From: Bolinopsis microptera
Lineage: Eukaryota; Ctenophora; Tentaculata; Lobata; Bolinopsidae
Length of the DNA stretch: 64,000 nt
Reading direction: 5' to 3'
Assembly (NCBI RefSeq): GCF_026151205.1
Contig: NC_087074.1
Coordinates: forward strand, 16,184,462 to 16,248,461
In this document: piece after piece, positions 12,046 to 21,900 of the stretch
How positions within the stretch are numbered: the stretch's first letter is position 1
Layout: each line of letters begins with the position of its first letter
The notes under the pieces: model-generated
Database searches by the model: none
What the model was told of the DNA's origin: nothing
The model's input: only the letters and a program-made list of their open reading frames with translations
Position numbers and translations under genes: made by a program

Positions 12046-12434
12046 TGTAGTAGTTAGTTTTGTGGGCTCGCTTTGTTATTATCTGTGAGGTGCTCTAGTA
12101 GTCAGTTTTGTGGGCCCGCTTTGTTATTATCTGTGAGGTGCTCTAGTAGTCAGTTTTGTGGGCTCGCTTTGTTATTATCTGTGAGGTGCTCTAGTAGTCA
12201 GTTTTGTGGGCCCGCTTTGTTATTATCTGTGAGGTGCTCTAGTAGTCAGTTTTGTGGGCTCGCTTTGTTATTATCTGTGAGGTGCTCTAGTAGTCAGTTT
12301 TGTGGGCCCGCTTTGTTATTATCTGTGAGGTGCTCTAGTTGTCAGTTTTGTGGGCCCGCTTTGTTATTATCTGTGAGGTGCTCTAGTAGTCAGTTTTGTG
12401 GGCTCGCTTTGTTATTATCTGCGAGGTGCTCTAT
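12046..12434. repeat. 48-bp minisatellite in intron 1 of copy 1
   Basis: Eight copies of a 48-bp unit containing TTATTATCTGTGAGGTGCTC and AGTCAGTTTTGTGGG, differing mainly by GCTCGC versus GCCCGC. Because 48 is divisible by three, a false periodic frame of 16-residue units runs through it. Copy 2 of the gene has no such array in its intron 1. Confidence 0.95.
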
Positions 12435-13999
12435 GATATTATCTTGTGATCTTATTACGCCGAACATCTTGAAGTTAATCAATGTGGATTAGAATAGTGG
12501 TCGTACAAGCTGCAAATGGCAGAACTGTGGCAGAACTGTGGCAGAACTGTGGTAGAACTGTGATTCTGCTCGTGGTAGGACCCTCATGGTCAGGCCTCTC
12601 TTTTAAAACAAAGCTAGGGTCCCCAGGTTACCACAGTGGTGGCGAGAAGCATTAGTCCTATTTTATTTAAAGTGCTACAGCAATTCTAATGCTTGAAAAA
12701 CAGAGTAATAATAAACCATCTCCTCAGATTACCCGAACATAGCAAGAAAGGGAGCAGCCACTCAGAAAGATGACCATCTTACCAACGATGGAAAAAAATT
12801 TGGAAAAGCACCCAAGGCAATAGATGGAAATAAAGACGCTAATTGGAAAATGTCGTCAAGGTAACCAACGTTTTTTAGATTTCATCCGTTTCAATTTATA
12901 ATTACAAGCAGATAATGACTAAAATGCTTCAAACTAAAACGTTATACCCAAAATATAATTCGCCTGCACAGTCTATAGTTCAAATTCGCTTCAGTAATTC
13001 AATAAGTCTTACGGGGACCAAAGGCGCTTGGTGGAAATTAACATTTACGAAAGTATATTACATCGACGCGATTTGGATATGGAACCGCCTAGATAGATTC
13101 CCGGATAGGATAAGCAAACTAACCGTAAACATAGAAACGACCCTGATTGGTACAGTCAAATATGTTAACGGAAAAGCTTCATATCGTTTTGATGACCTAG
13201 CAGCCATGGGAAAACAGATCGTAATGAACAGTAACCATGAATATAGAGTGCAGTTGGTAGAAGTTGTCGTTTTAGGCGTCGATCTTGGTAAGTTGAAAAT
13301 ATTTTAATGAGTTTTAACAAATATTCAAAGTTTAGTTGATAAAAACAAGTATTATAGATATTTCAAGGCATAATCTGTACTTTCAATCGTGGATCAATAC
13401 TCAATAGAGATCTGTCGAAAGACGACCTTCGTCAATTTCTAGATATAAGGCAAGTTTGCACGTGAACGGGTCGCTATACCCATCTACTTTCTACCCATTT
13501 TTAATACTCCGTATAACTATAATTATATAATTATAATACATGCATAAAATAATTTCAGAAATGATGGCAGGCCATAAAAAAGTTCTTCTCCTGACAGCCT
13601 CGACAATATCTTGCACGGTTAAAGGAATTTCCGCGCAGATGAAGATCGCTTGGTCCGGATATGATGAAACTGACGGTGATTTTGTCTCTTTGGCCGGCCA
13701 GTTTGATTCATCCAACAGTCAGCAGATAGGAACCTTGAGTATTGCAGCATCAGCTGTAAATACTGATAAAGAATATACTTGCACCGTGTCATCTGCGAAC
13801 CATCCAACATCAGATACAAAGTCTGTTATTGTTGACCTCCATACTTATGGTACGTCCAAATTATCATCTCATGATTTAAACTTAAAACCATCTACTCATC
13901 AAAGGTTTATATTCTCACGATGTGAGTTTAGAGTTGAATTTCCAATCGATTTATGTAGGATATTTTTGATAAAAAGTAAATCTAAAAGAACGATTAATA

Positions 14000-15077
14000 G
14001 GGTTCACGTACTGTAGTGCGACACGAACTCTAGTGCGACATGTACCCTAGTGCGAAACCTCCAAGATCGACACTGTCGCAGTAGAGTACGCTACCTGGAC
14101 TGTAGTGCGACACGAACTAAAGTGCGACAAAACACTTTACACATTCAATAAAAATTTAGTCAGCAAAGGAATCCATCTCCGGGGGAAGGGTTGCTTTCAG
14201 CTGCGTCCAGGTATCCAGTACGTCTCCAAGGTCCACGAAGGCAATGGCACCGGCCACCGATCATCTGAAAGTACTTCCGTACTGCTGAGTTCTCTGCGTT
14301 GTATTCCGGGACTAGGTCATGTTGCTGCATCTTCCTCCAAAGTGCTTGCTTGTGGTGGAAGAAGCATCATCTCTTGGTGAAGAGCTGCACAGGAGTAGGA
14401 GGGTGGGAATGGGTCTTCGTACTGGTCACAGTAGTGTCGTTCATCAGACTGAGACGTCCGGAGCAGATCTTCTCAGTGCATCGCCAGTAGGTCCTGTCGT
14501 CGCGCTTCTTATCCAGGCAGTAGCGGTATCCGTCGTGGATAACGTTTCTTGAACCAGTAGTGCGTCCAGGAATGAAGGTGATTCAAGAAGACATGTTGAT
14601 GTTGTTCGATGCTTTGGTAGAATCATCGTGACCTTATATATGGCCCAAGCATATGCACTTGTTATCCAAATCGGAGATATACCTTCATACGATGCGTGTG
14701 ATAGGAATGAGGATCATATGCTGCTTACGAGTTACCCGGTGGATCACACACTGCATACGTGGCTTGAACTGACCCGAAGGAAAGGAATTGTGATCAGTGG
14801 ATCACTTCGAAACACGTAATGTGAACCGACGAATCGTATTCGCAAGATCACTTCGAAATAAGTGACGTGAACCGACCCGACGAATCACTTAATGGTCCAT
14901 AAGAAGGATAGGATGTGACCTGAACTTGGAAATAAGTCAGGATATTTTGTCGCAGTAGAGTACGCTACCTGGATCGTAGTGCGACACTTACCCTAGTGCG
15001 ACAGAGGGTGTTTTTGTCGGACTTCGCACTAGAGTACGTGTCGCACTAGAGTACGTGTCGCACTACAGTACGATTAC
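14000..15077. mobile_element. 1.08-kb non-autonomous DNA transposon with 9-bp target duplication
   Basis: The ends share the inverted sequence CGTACTGTAGTGCGACACG, and the motif TAGTGCGACA recurs in both orientations near both ends as subterminal repeats. CGATTAATA flanks both sides (13991-13999 and 15078-15086). Copy 2 of the host gene shows the empty site at the matching place in intron 4 (ATTAATA without the insert). A 9-bp duplication suggests the Mutator/MULE superfamily. No transposase frame is inside, so it depends on another element. Confidence 0.8.
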
Positions 15078-15086
15078 CGATTAATA

Positions 15087-16498
15087 CAGGGTGTTGCAAG
15101 ACTCGTGTCCAAATTTTGAATGGCTCTCAAAATCTAAAAAATGAGACAAACGGTCTAATTTTTGTTTTAAATTGTAGACAAATTATTACATTTCAAAATA
15201 CATAACAAAAATAAATCTAATATTTTAACAATTTTTCGAACCAAGCCCCCTTTCTGCATAAAAGGTTTTGAACCCTCGGAAGCATATTGTCTATTGCACG
15301 TTTTACCATGTCAATTTTTAACTTTTTAGCCTCCCTTCTGATATTGTTTTTTAGCTCATCTACTGTTTGTGGGACTGGGTCTGAATAGACACGTTCTTTC
15401 AGATAGCCCCACAAAAAGAAATCGGCCGGATTCAGGTCAGGGCTGTAGGGAGGCCAGCTGAACTCAGCTTTCCTCGATATCAGTCTTTCCCCAAAATGCT
15501 CCTTCAGCCAAGCCAAACTTTCGTGCGAACAGTGTGGAGGGGCCCCGTCTTGTTGGAATATACAGGAATCAAGTATTTTTTTCCTTTTAAGTACTGGTAT
15601 AACTTTTCCACGCAACATAGCAATGTAATTTGCTGTCCTTATCGTCTCTGCCTTCTCTTCTTCATTCTCGAAAAAGTGGGGTCCGAAGACACCATGGTAA
15701 CTGAGGCCCATCCAAACAGTCACCTTTTCTCTGGTTTTTGGACCTTCCACGGTGGCATAGGGTTGCTTATCTGACCAGATTCGGGCATTCTGAGTATTAA
15801 CCCACCCTGATAGTTGGAAGTGAGCTTCATCGGAGACAATAAGGTTCTTCAAAAAGTTTTGATCAGACTCAATTTTGCTAGCAAATTGCTTGGCAAAGTC
15901 CACTCTTTGCTGCTTGTTGGCTGCCGTCTGTTCTTGCAACATCTGAATTTTGTATGGGTATTTGCCCAACTCCTTTCTCAAGATCCTCCAAACGGTTGTG
16001 GTAGATAGCTTAGTTCTCTTAGCGATGTTCCTTACAGAACGTCGAGGGCTTTTGTCAAGGATTTGGTCGACTTTTTTGATGTTTTTCTCATTAACTGCCG
16101 TTTTTGCACCCCCACCTGTTGGTTTCCTTCTGAGAGTCAATTCTCTCTCAAATTTCGTCACTTGTCGCTGAATAGTCCTAAGATGAATTTTCCTGCCTGC
16201 ATTACCGTATTTCTTTGAAAGTGCCCTCCTAGCAGCAGTCCAACTACTTCCGTTGACATAGAAAAGCTTGACCATGTCTACTCTCATTTCGTCTGATATG
16301 CCAGATTTTGACATTTTTTCGAAGAAAATTTCGAAAGGATACAAATTTGCGAAAAGATGAGTTTTGAAACGAATTTGTGAGAGATAACTAAAATGTAAGG
16401 TATAACCAGCATTTTAAAACTGATTGCATCTAATTTTGCTCCTTCATAAAATTAAAAATTAAAATTTTAAATTTGGACACGAGTCTCGAAACACCCTG
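15087..16498 (-). mobile_element. Complete Tc1/mariner transposon
   Basis: The element is 1412 bp with roughly 30-bp terminal inverted repeats that begin CAGGGTGTT and contain GACTCGTGTCCAAATTT, with a few mismatches between the two ends. It is flanked by TA on both sides (15085-15086 and 16499-16500), the canonical mariner target. It landed in the target duplication of the neighbouring 1.08-kb element, so it is the younger insertion. The single transposase frame fills most of it. Confidence 0.95.
15217..16344 (-). CDS. Mariner-type transposase, intact 375 aa
   Basis: The transposase cuts and pastes its own element at TA sites. The N-terminal third carries two helix-turn-helix units that bind the inverted repeats (about 15-75 and 100-135, with SVRNIAKRTKLSTTTVWRIL). 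The catalytic DDE/D domain follows: VSDEAHFQL gives the first Asp (about 170), FQQDGAPPH the second (about 266), and WPPYSPDLNPADFFLWG the third acidic residue. I count 41 residues between the second Asp and the Asp of PADF, which fits a DD41D-type catalytic triad better than the DD34D of classical mariner or DD34E of Tc1. Length is normal for the superfamily and there is no internal stop, so it may be active. The first Met of the frame is chosen; an internal Met at residue 11 is a plausible alternative start. Confidence 0.95.
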   Translation of the reverse strand: MYPFEIFFEKMSKSGISDEMRVDMVKLFYVNGSSWTAARRALSKKYGNAGRKIHLRTIQRQVTKFERELTLRRKPTGGGAKTAVNEKNIKKVDQILDKSPRRSVRNIAKRTKLSTTTVWRILRKELGKYPYKIQMLQEQTAANKQQRVDFAKQFASKIESDQNFLKNLIVSDEAHFQLSGWVNTQNARIWSDKQPYATVEGPKTREKVTVWMGLSYHGVFGPHFFENEEEKAETIRTANYIAMLRGKVIPVLKRKKILDSCIFQQDGAPPHCSHESLAWLKEHFGERLISRKAEFSWPPYSPDLNPADFFLWGYLKERVYSDPVPQTVDELKNNIRREAKKLKIDMVKRAIDNMLPRVQNLLCRKGAWFEKLLKY

Positions 16499-16500
16499 TA

Positions 16501-16925
16501 GTTATCCCCCAGTTCCATAGACGGATATTATGCCAAATTATTAGACGGAGATCGTCTACTGATTTTTCTCCGGATATTTCTCCGGTTTGCAGTTCCATAA
16601 CCTTATCCGGAGACCATCTACTAGGAGGTGCACGATAAAAATTAAAAATAAACTTGCTCGGATTTTAAAATTTTTTGTACCATTGTTTTCTAGAGACTGT
16701 GAGAATTTTCACAGTACCAAATTTGTTATACCTTTTCGGAAAGACAGCTAATTCGCCCGCGCGCGTTGGTCTCCGGGAATTAATCTCCGAGAAATTCCCG
16801 GAGAGCTTCATCTCCGTCTAATACAGTAGACGTAGCCGGAGGATCATCTCCGGAGATGATCTACGGGAAATGGACCTCCGTCTAATAATTTGGCATAATA
16901 TCCGGCTATGGAACTGGGGGGTAAC
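16501..16925. mobile_element. MITE with about 50-bp inverted repeats
   Basis: The two ends are inverted copies over about 50 bp, starting GTTA(T/C)CCCCCAGTTCC and running through ATTATGCCAAATTATTAGAC. The interior is GC-richer and full of CTCCGG-type short inverted repeats. There is no coding capacity. It directly abuts the mariner element. The target duplication could not be resolved because the neighbours overlap it. Confidence 0.8.
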
Positions 16926-17927
16926 GTGTTATAACAGAATATCTGACAAATTTAATCGCATTTTCAGTTGATGGAGGTTGGAGCGATTGGGGTGTGTGGG
17001 GTGTCTGCTCGGAGATCTGCGGAGGAGGACAACAGACTCGGAGCAGAACCTGCTCTGACCCCACACCAGTCAATGGTGGAAGTGAATGTGTTGGAGAAGC
17101 TGAGGAATGCAAGGAATGCAACACCCAAGAATGTCAAGGTAAAAGTCGATAATCAGAATTGAACAATGTTTCTTAATTTCAAAACTGCTGATAATTTCAC
17201 AGTACAATTTTGATCTTTCATGTTCAGCTTACAGTTTTTGTGGCTTTCTAACATTCGCATTTTCAGTTGATGGAGGTTGGAGCGAATGGGGTGCGTGGGG
17301 TGTCTGCTCGGAGATCTGTGGAGGAGGACAACAGACTCGGAGCAGAACCTGCTCTGACCCCACACCAGCCAATGGCGGAAGTGAATGTGTTGGAAAAGCT
17401 GAGGAATCCAAGGAATGTAACACTCAACAATGCCCTAGAAATACGTTCGAAAATGGTGAGATAAATTTTAAACAACTTAGCAAAATATTATACGTGCCAG
17501 GAAATTTGGTAAATTGAACTTTTGATCTTTTACATCGAAATAGGTTTAAAAAACCCTCCCAGCGCCCCCACTGACTATACCTTCCTCTACCTTTCCCGAA
17601 GAATCATATTCCAATCTTGAAAGAGATTAAATTTAACTTAGATATTCTTGAACAATCTTCTTGCTATCAGAACAGACACTTGAATTACTTTAGAACTGCA
17701 GCAAGAACACAGTCCAGATGTTTCGGCTCATATCACGTGAGTTGTTAAATTTCCACAAAAATGGTGGACACTGATTTGAGGGAAACCTAGTCCAGGAAAT
17801 CATTAATTCAACAGGACTGACAAGCTTCGGTAAACTTGCTTATTCGATATCAAATAACGGAGTAGTTCGCTGTTTATTAGTCTCATGATTGAAATACTGA
17901 TATCTGGATATTATCCGGAGACAAGGA

Positions 17928-18142
17928 CAAGTGAAACAAGGAAGTTAGGAGTAAGGGCAAATTTTCGGCGTCAACGCCATCTTCAGGCTCAAATTATTTG
18001 TTATATAGTAGTGTTGAAAGTATTAAAAAAGTAAAAAAAAGTATTAATACTTTCAACACTACTATATAACAAATAATTTGAGCCTGAAGATGGCGTTGAC
18101 GCCGAAAATTTGCCCTTACTCCTAACTTCCTTGTTTCACTTG
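17928..18142. mobile_element. Perfect foldback element, 99-bp arms
   Basis: Arms 17928-18026 and 18044-18142 are essentially perfect reverse complements, with a 17-bp A-rich loop. Each arm contains GATGGCGTTGACGCCGAAAA. Half an arm also occurs near 59104-59170, so this is a dispersed family. The near-perfect arms imply recent origin or ongoing correction. Confidence 0.95.
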
Positions 18143-18924
18143 CTTATTCGATTATCATTAATATGGCCCCCAAACATAAAATATACATATACGGATACTG
18201 CAACTTTATCTATATTTCAAACCAATCCTGTCTTCTACCACACTTTCTACCAGTTTGCAGTCTTTAGTGCCGGATTTCTATGAACTGCGAGTCTAACTAT
18301 ATAATCGTCACGATTTTTAATACCGGGAATATAATCGAGATAGTGTGAAAATACCCAAAACTTTGAAGGTAGGGCCAAAGGCTTGCTCCAAGGCGTTGCT
18401 GGATAGTCAAACTAACGATCATCGTTAGTAACGATGGTTTATCAAAATACTCACTATTTGCCACGGTTTAATCGTTAGTCAGCGGTGAGAAAGGTATTGT
18501 AAAGATTGAACATTTAGCACAGCAACCCTTATAAAAAGAAATAGTCAGCCGGCTCCCGTTTATGTAGATTGTAGATGCGAATGATTTACAACTCTAAAAG
18601 CCAATATGCTGAGTCGAGAACTCGAATCGTATCAATAACATTAGTGTGCACTGTGCAATATGCATGTGAGTAGCTCAAGTCTAGTAGTAGTTACTAGTTG
18701 CTAGTTAGTCATTGATACCGTCAGAGGACGACAAGACAATTGGCAGTATAGTAGTAGTAGGCTACTGATTCAGGACGTGGACGAAGTTACTGGGGTTATA
18801 AGAAACCACGAGAAATAAACTCTCTTTATTATTTTGTTTGCATCGACTTTGTCACGCGGTGAATCTGGAATCTGGATCGTTTAACGATAAAGTCTTGATG
18901 GTTTAAACTTGGATATAAATCGAA

Positions 18925-21900
18925 ATGAGACGTGAAATAGTTTTGTTTTTTCTTCTCATCTTGTTAGTTCCAACCATGCAAGGTGAATGAACGAGAAGGG
19001 ACAGCTATTTTTTTGCAATGATTTTTTGTCAAATTTGTGACACAGAAAACCTAGGGATTGGTCAACTGGAGGTGTTTTGTGGTGAACTGCTATCATATTT
19101 TATGCAGTGCGGTGCAGCTCAATGCTAATGTTTGAATAACAGCGTAACAAATCCTTTCCCCAGGTTACTCGAACATAGCCCATAGTAAGGGAACAGCCAC
19201 TCAAAAGGATGACTTTGCTGATGCAGATGGAAAAAAATTTGGAAAAGCACCCAAGGCAATAGATGGAAATAAACACCCTAATTGGAAAAAGTCTACAAGG
19301 TAACCATTAACCAAGTATTTTTAGATTTCAGATAATTACTTAAATAGTTCCAACTAAAATTGTATGCCCAAAATATTGTTTTCTTCTGATCGCCATGAAG
19401 TTCGTCTACAGACAGTCTATAGTTAATATTCGCTTCAGCAATTCAATAAGTCTTACGAAGAGCAAATCCGGCGCTTGGTGGAAATTAACATTTACGAAGG
19501 TCTATTACATCGACGCGATATGGATATGGAACCGCCTAGATAGATACTCGATAAGGATAAGCAAACTAACTGTAAACATAGGAACGACCCTGATTGGTAC
19601 AGTCAAATATGTTAGCGGAAAAGCTTCATATCGTTATGATGAACTAGGAGCCATGGGGAAACAGATCGTAATGAAGGCAGATTCCGGAACTCAGGTGCAG
19701 TTGGTGGAAGTGGGCGTTTATGGCGGCGATCTTGGTAAGTTGAAACTATTTTAATAACTCTTAACAAAGATTTATAAATATAAAAACAATTTTTATAGAT
19801 ATTTCAAGGCATAATCTATATTATAAATCGGTAGGGAGTTGTCAAAAGGCGGGCTCTGTAATGTTTAGATAAGGCAAATATGCACGTGAACAAATAGGTA
19901 TACCCAACAACTGTATATATATTTTTTATTTTCGATAGTATGTATATAACTATAATTAAAATACATGCACATTGCACATGCACAAAATAATTTCAGAAAT
20001 GGTAGCAGGACATAAAAAAGTTCTTCTCCTGACAGCCTCGACAATATCTTGCACGGTTAAAGGAATTTCTGCGCAGATGAAGATCGCTTGGTCCGGATAT
20101 GATGAAACAGACGGTGATTTTGTCTCTTCGGCCGGCCAGTTTGATTCGTCCAGCAGAACGGAACAGCAGATAGGAACCTTGAGTATTGCAGCATCAGCTG
20201 TGAATACCGATAAAGAATATACTTGCACCGTGTCATCTGTAAACCATCCAACATCAGATACAAAGTCTGTTATTGTTAACCTCCATACTTATGGTACGTC
20301 TAACTTATCATCTCATGATTTAAACTTAAAACCATCTACTCATCAAGGGTTGATAATATCACGATGTGAGTTTAGAGTTGAATTTCCAATCGATTTATGT
20401 AGGATATTTTTGATAAAAAGTAAATCTAAAAGAACTATTAATAATAACGTGTTATAACAGAATATCTGAAAAATTGTATCGTAATTTCAGTTGATGGAGG
20501 CTGGAGCGAATGGGGTGCGTGGGGTGTCTGCTCGGAGATCTGTGGAGGAGGACAACAGACTCGGATCAGAACCTGCTCTAACCCTACACCAGCCAATGGT
20601 GGAAGTGAATGTGTTGGAGAAGCTGAGGAATCCAAGAATGTAACACCCAACAATGTCAAGGTAAAAGTCGATAATTAGAATTGAGCAATGTTTCTTAGTT
20701 TTTAAAATTACTAGCAATTTCTACAGTATAATTAGGACATATTATGACCATCCAATATTTACGTGATTTGTTTTATGTTCTGTTTTGCAAATATCAAAAT
20801 TGCAATTGTATTGATATCGGCCTTACATTTTCTGTTTTAAGATGGAAGACCATCCTGATGAATTAGGATATATATCATACAGGTGATCTTGTTGATGGAG
20901 GCTGGAGTGATTACGGTGTTTGGACAGTCTGCTCGGAGATCTGTGGAGGAGGACAACAGACTCGGAGCAGAACCTGCTCTAACCCCACACCAGTCAATGG
21001 TGGAAGTGAATGTGTTGGAGAAGCTGAGGAATCCAAGGAATGTAACACCCAAGAATGTCAAGGTAAAAGTCGATTATCAGAATTGAGCAATTGTTTCTTA
21101 GTTTCAAAACAATGTTTCTTAGTTTCAAAACTGCTAATAATTTCACAGTATGATTTTGATCTTTCATGTTCAGCTTACAGTTTTTGTGGCTTTCTAACAT
21201 TTGCATTTATCGCAAACATTAGAAAAGTTTTGCTTTATAATATCGGCCTTAAATTTATAGACCTAGCTGGTTTTCTGTTTTTAACTTGAGTAAAATCCAA
21301 AGCTGAGTAATACAAAATATTCGTAAGATTAAGGTCCGCTGATTTACAGGTAACCTAGTTAATGGAGGCTGGAGTGATTACGGTGTTTGGACAGTCTGCT
21401 CGGAGATCTGTGGAGGAGGACAACAGACTCGGAGCAGAACCTGCTCTAATCCCACACCAGTCAATGGTGGAAGTGAATGTGTTGGAGAAGCTGAGGAATC
21501 CAAGGAATGTAACACCCAAGAATGTCAAGGTAAAAGTCGATTATCAGAATTGAGCAATTGTTTCTTAGTTTCAAAACAATGTTTCTTAGTTTCAAAACTG
21601 CTAATAATTTCACAGTATGATTTTGATCTTTCATGTTCAGCTTACAGGTTTTGTGGCTTTCTAACATTTGCATTTATCGCAAACATTAGAAAAGTTTTGC
21701 TTTATAATATCGGCCTTAAATTTATAGACCTAGCTGGTTTTCTGTTTTTAACTTGAGTAAAATCCAAAGCTGAGTAATACAAAATATTCTTAAGATTAAG
21801 GTCCGCTGATTTACAGGTAACCTAGTTAATGGAGGCTGGAGTGATTACGGTGTTTGGACAGTCTGCTCGGAGATCTGTGGAGGAGGACAACAGACTCGGG

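Larger units (their letters stand above)
11614..17455 (+). pseudogene. Lectin-Ig-TSP1 gene, copy 1, probably damaged
   Basis: Exons: 11614-11692 (signal peptide MRQIEIVSFLLLIILAP), 12728-12860 and about 12968-13287 (fucolectin-like discoidin fold), 13559-13849 (Ig-like), 16968-17138 and 17267-17455 (TSP1). Introns are phase 1, except the one inside the lectin domain, which is phase 2. Features match copy 2: GAWWKLTF, the RLDRFPDR sugar-site pattern, SCTV...AWSGY...YTCTVSS, and [17 protein letters not shown]. Two problems appear. The acceptor for the second lectin exon reads GC-ACAG where copy 2 has AG-ACAG, and the nearest AG shifts the frame into a TAG stop. No counterpart of copy 2's last two exons is found before 18300. 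It may be a pseudogene, or its TSP1 exon, which ends in phase 1, may splice into copy 2's phase-1 exons. Intron 4 has gained 2.9 kb of transposons. Confidence 0.7.

Noticed and set aside
12073-12492. A 139-codon frame with 16-residue repeats
   Set aside because: It is the 48-bp minisatellite read in frame; it lies in an intron and has no codon or splice support.
14105-14819. Several 60-90-codon frames between the inverted ends at 14000-15077
   Set aside because: They overlap one another on both strands, none has transposase motifs, and the DNA is a non-autonomous element.
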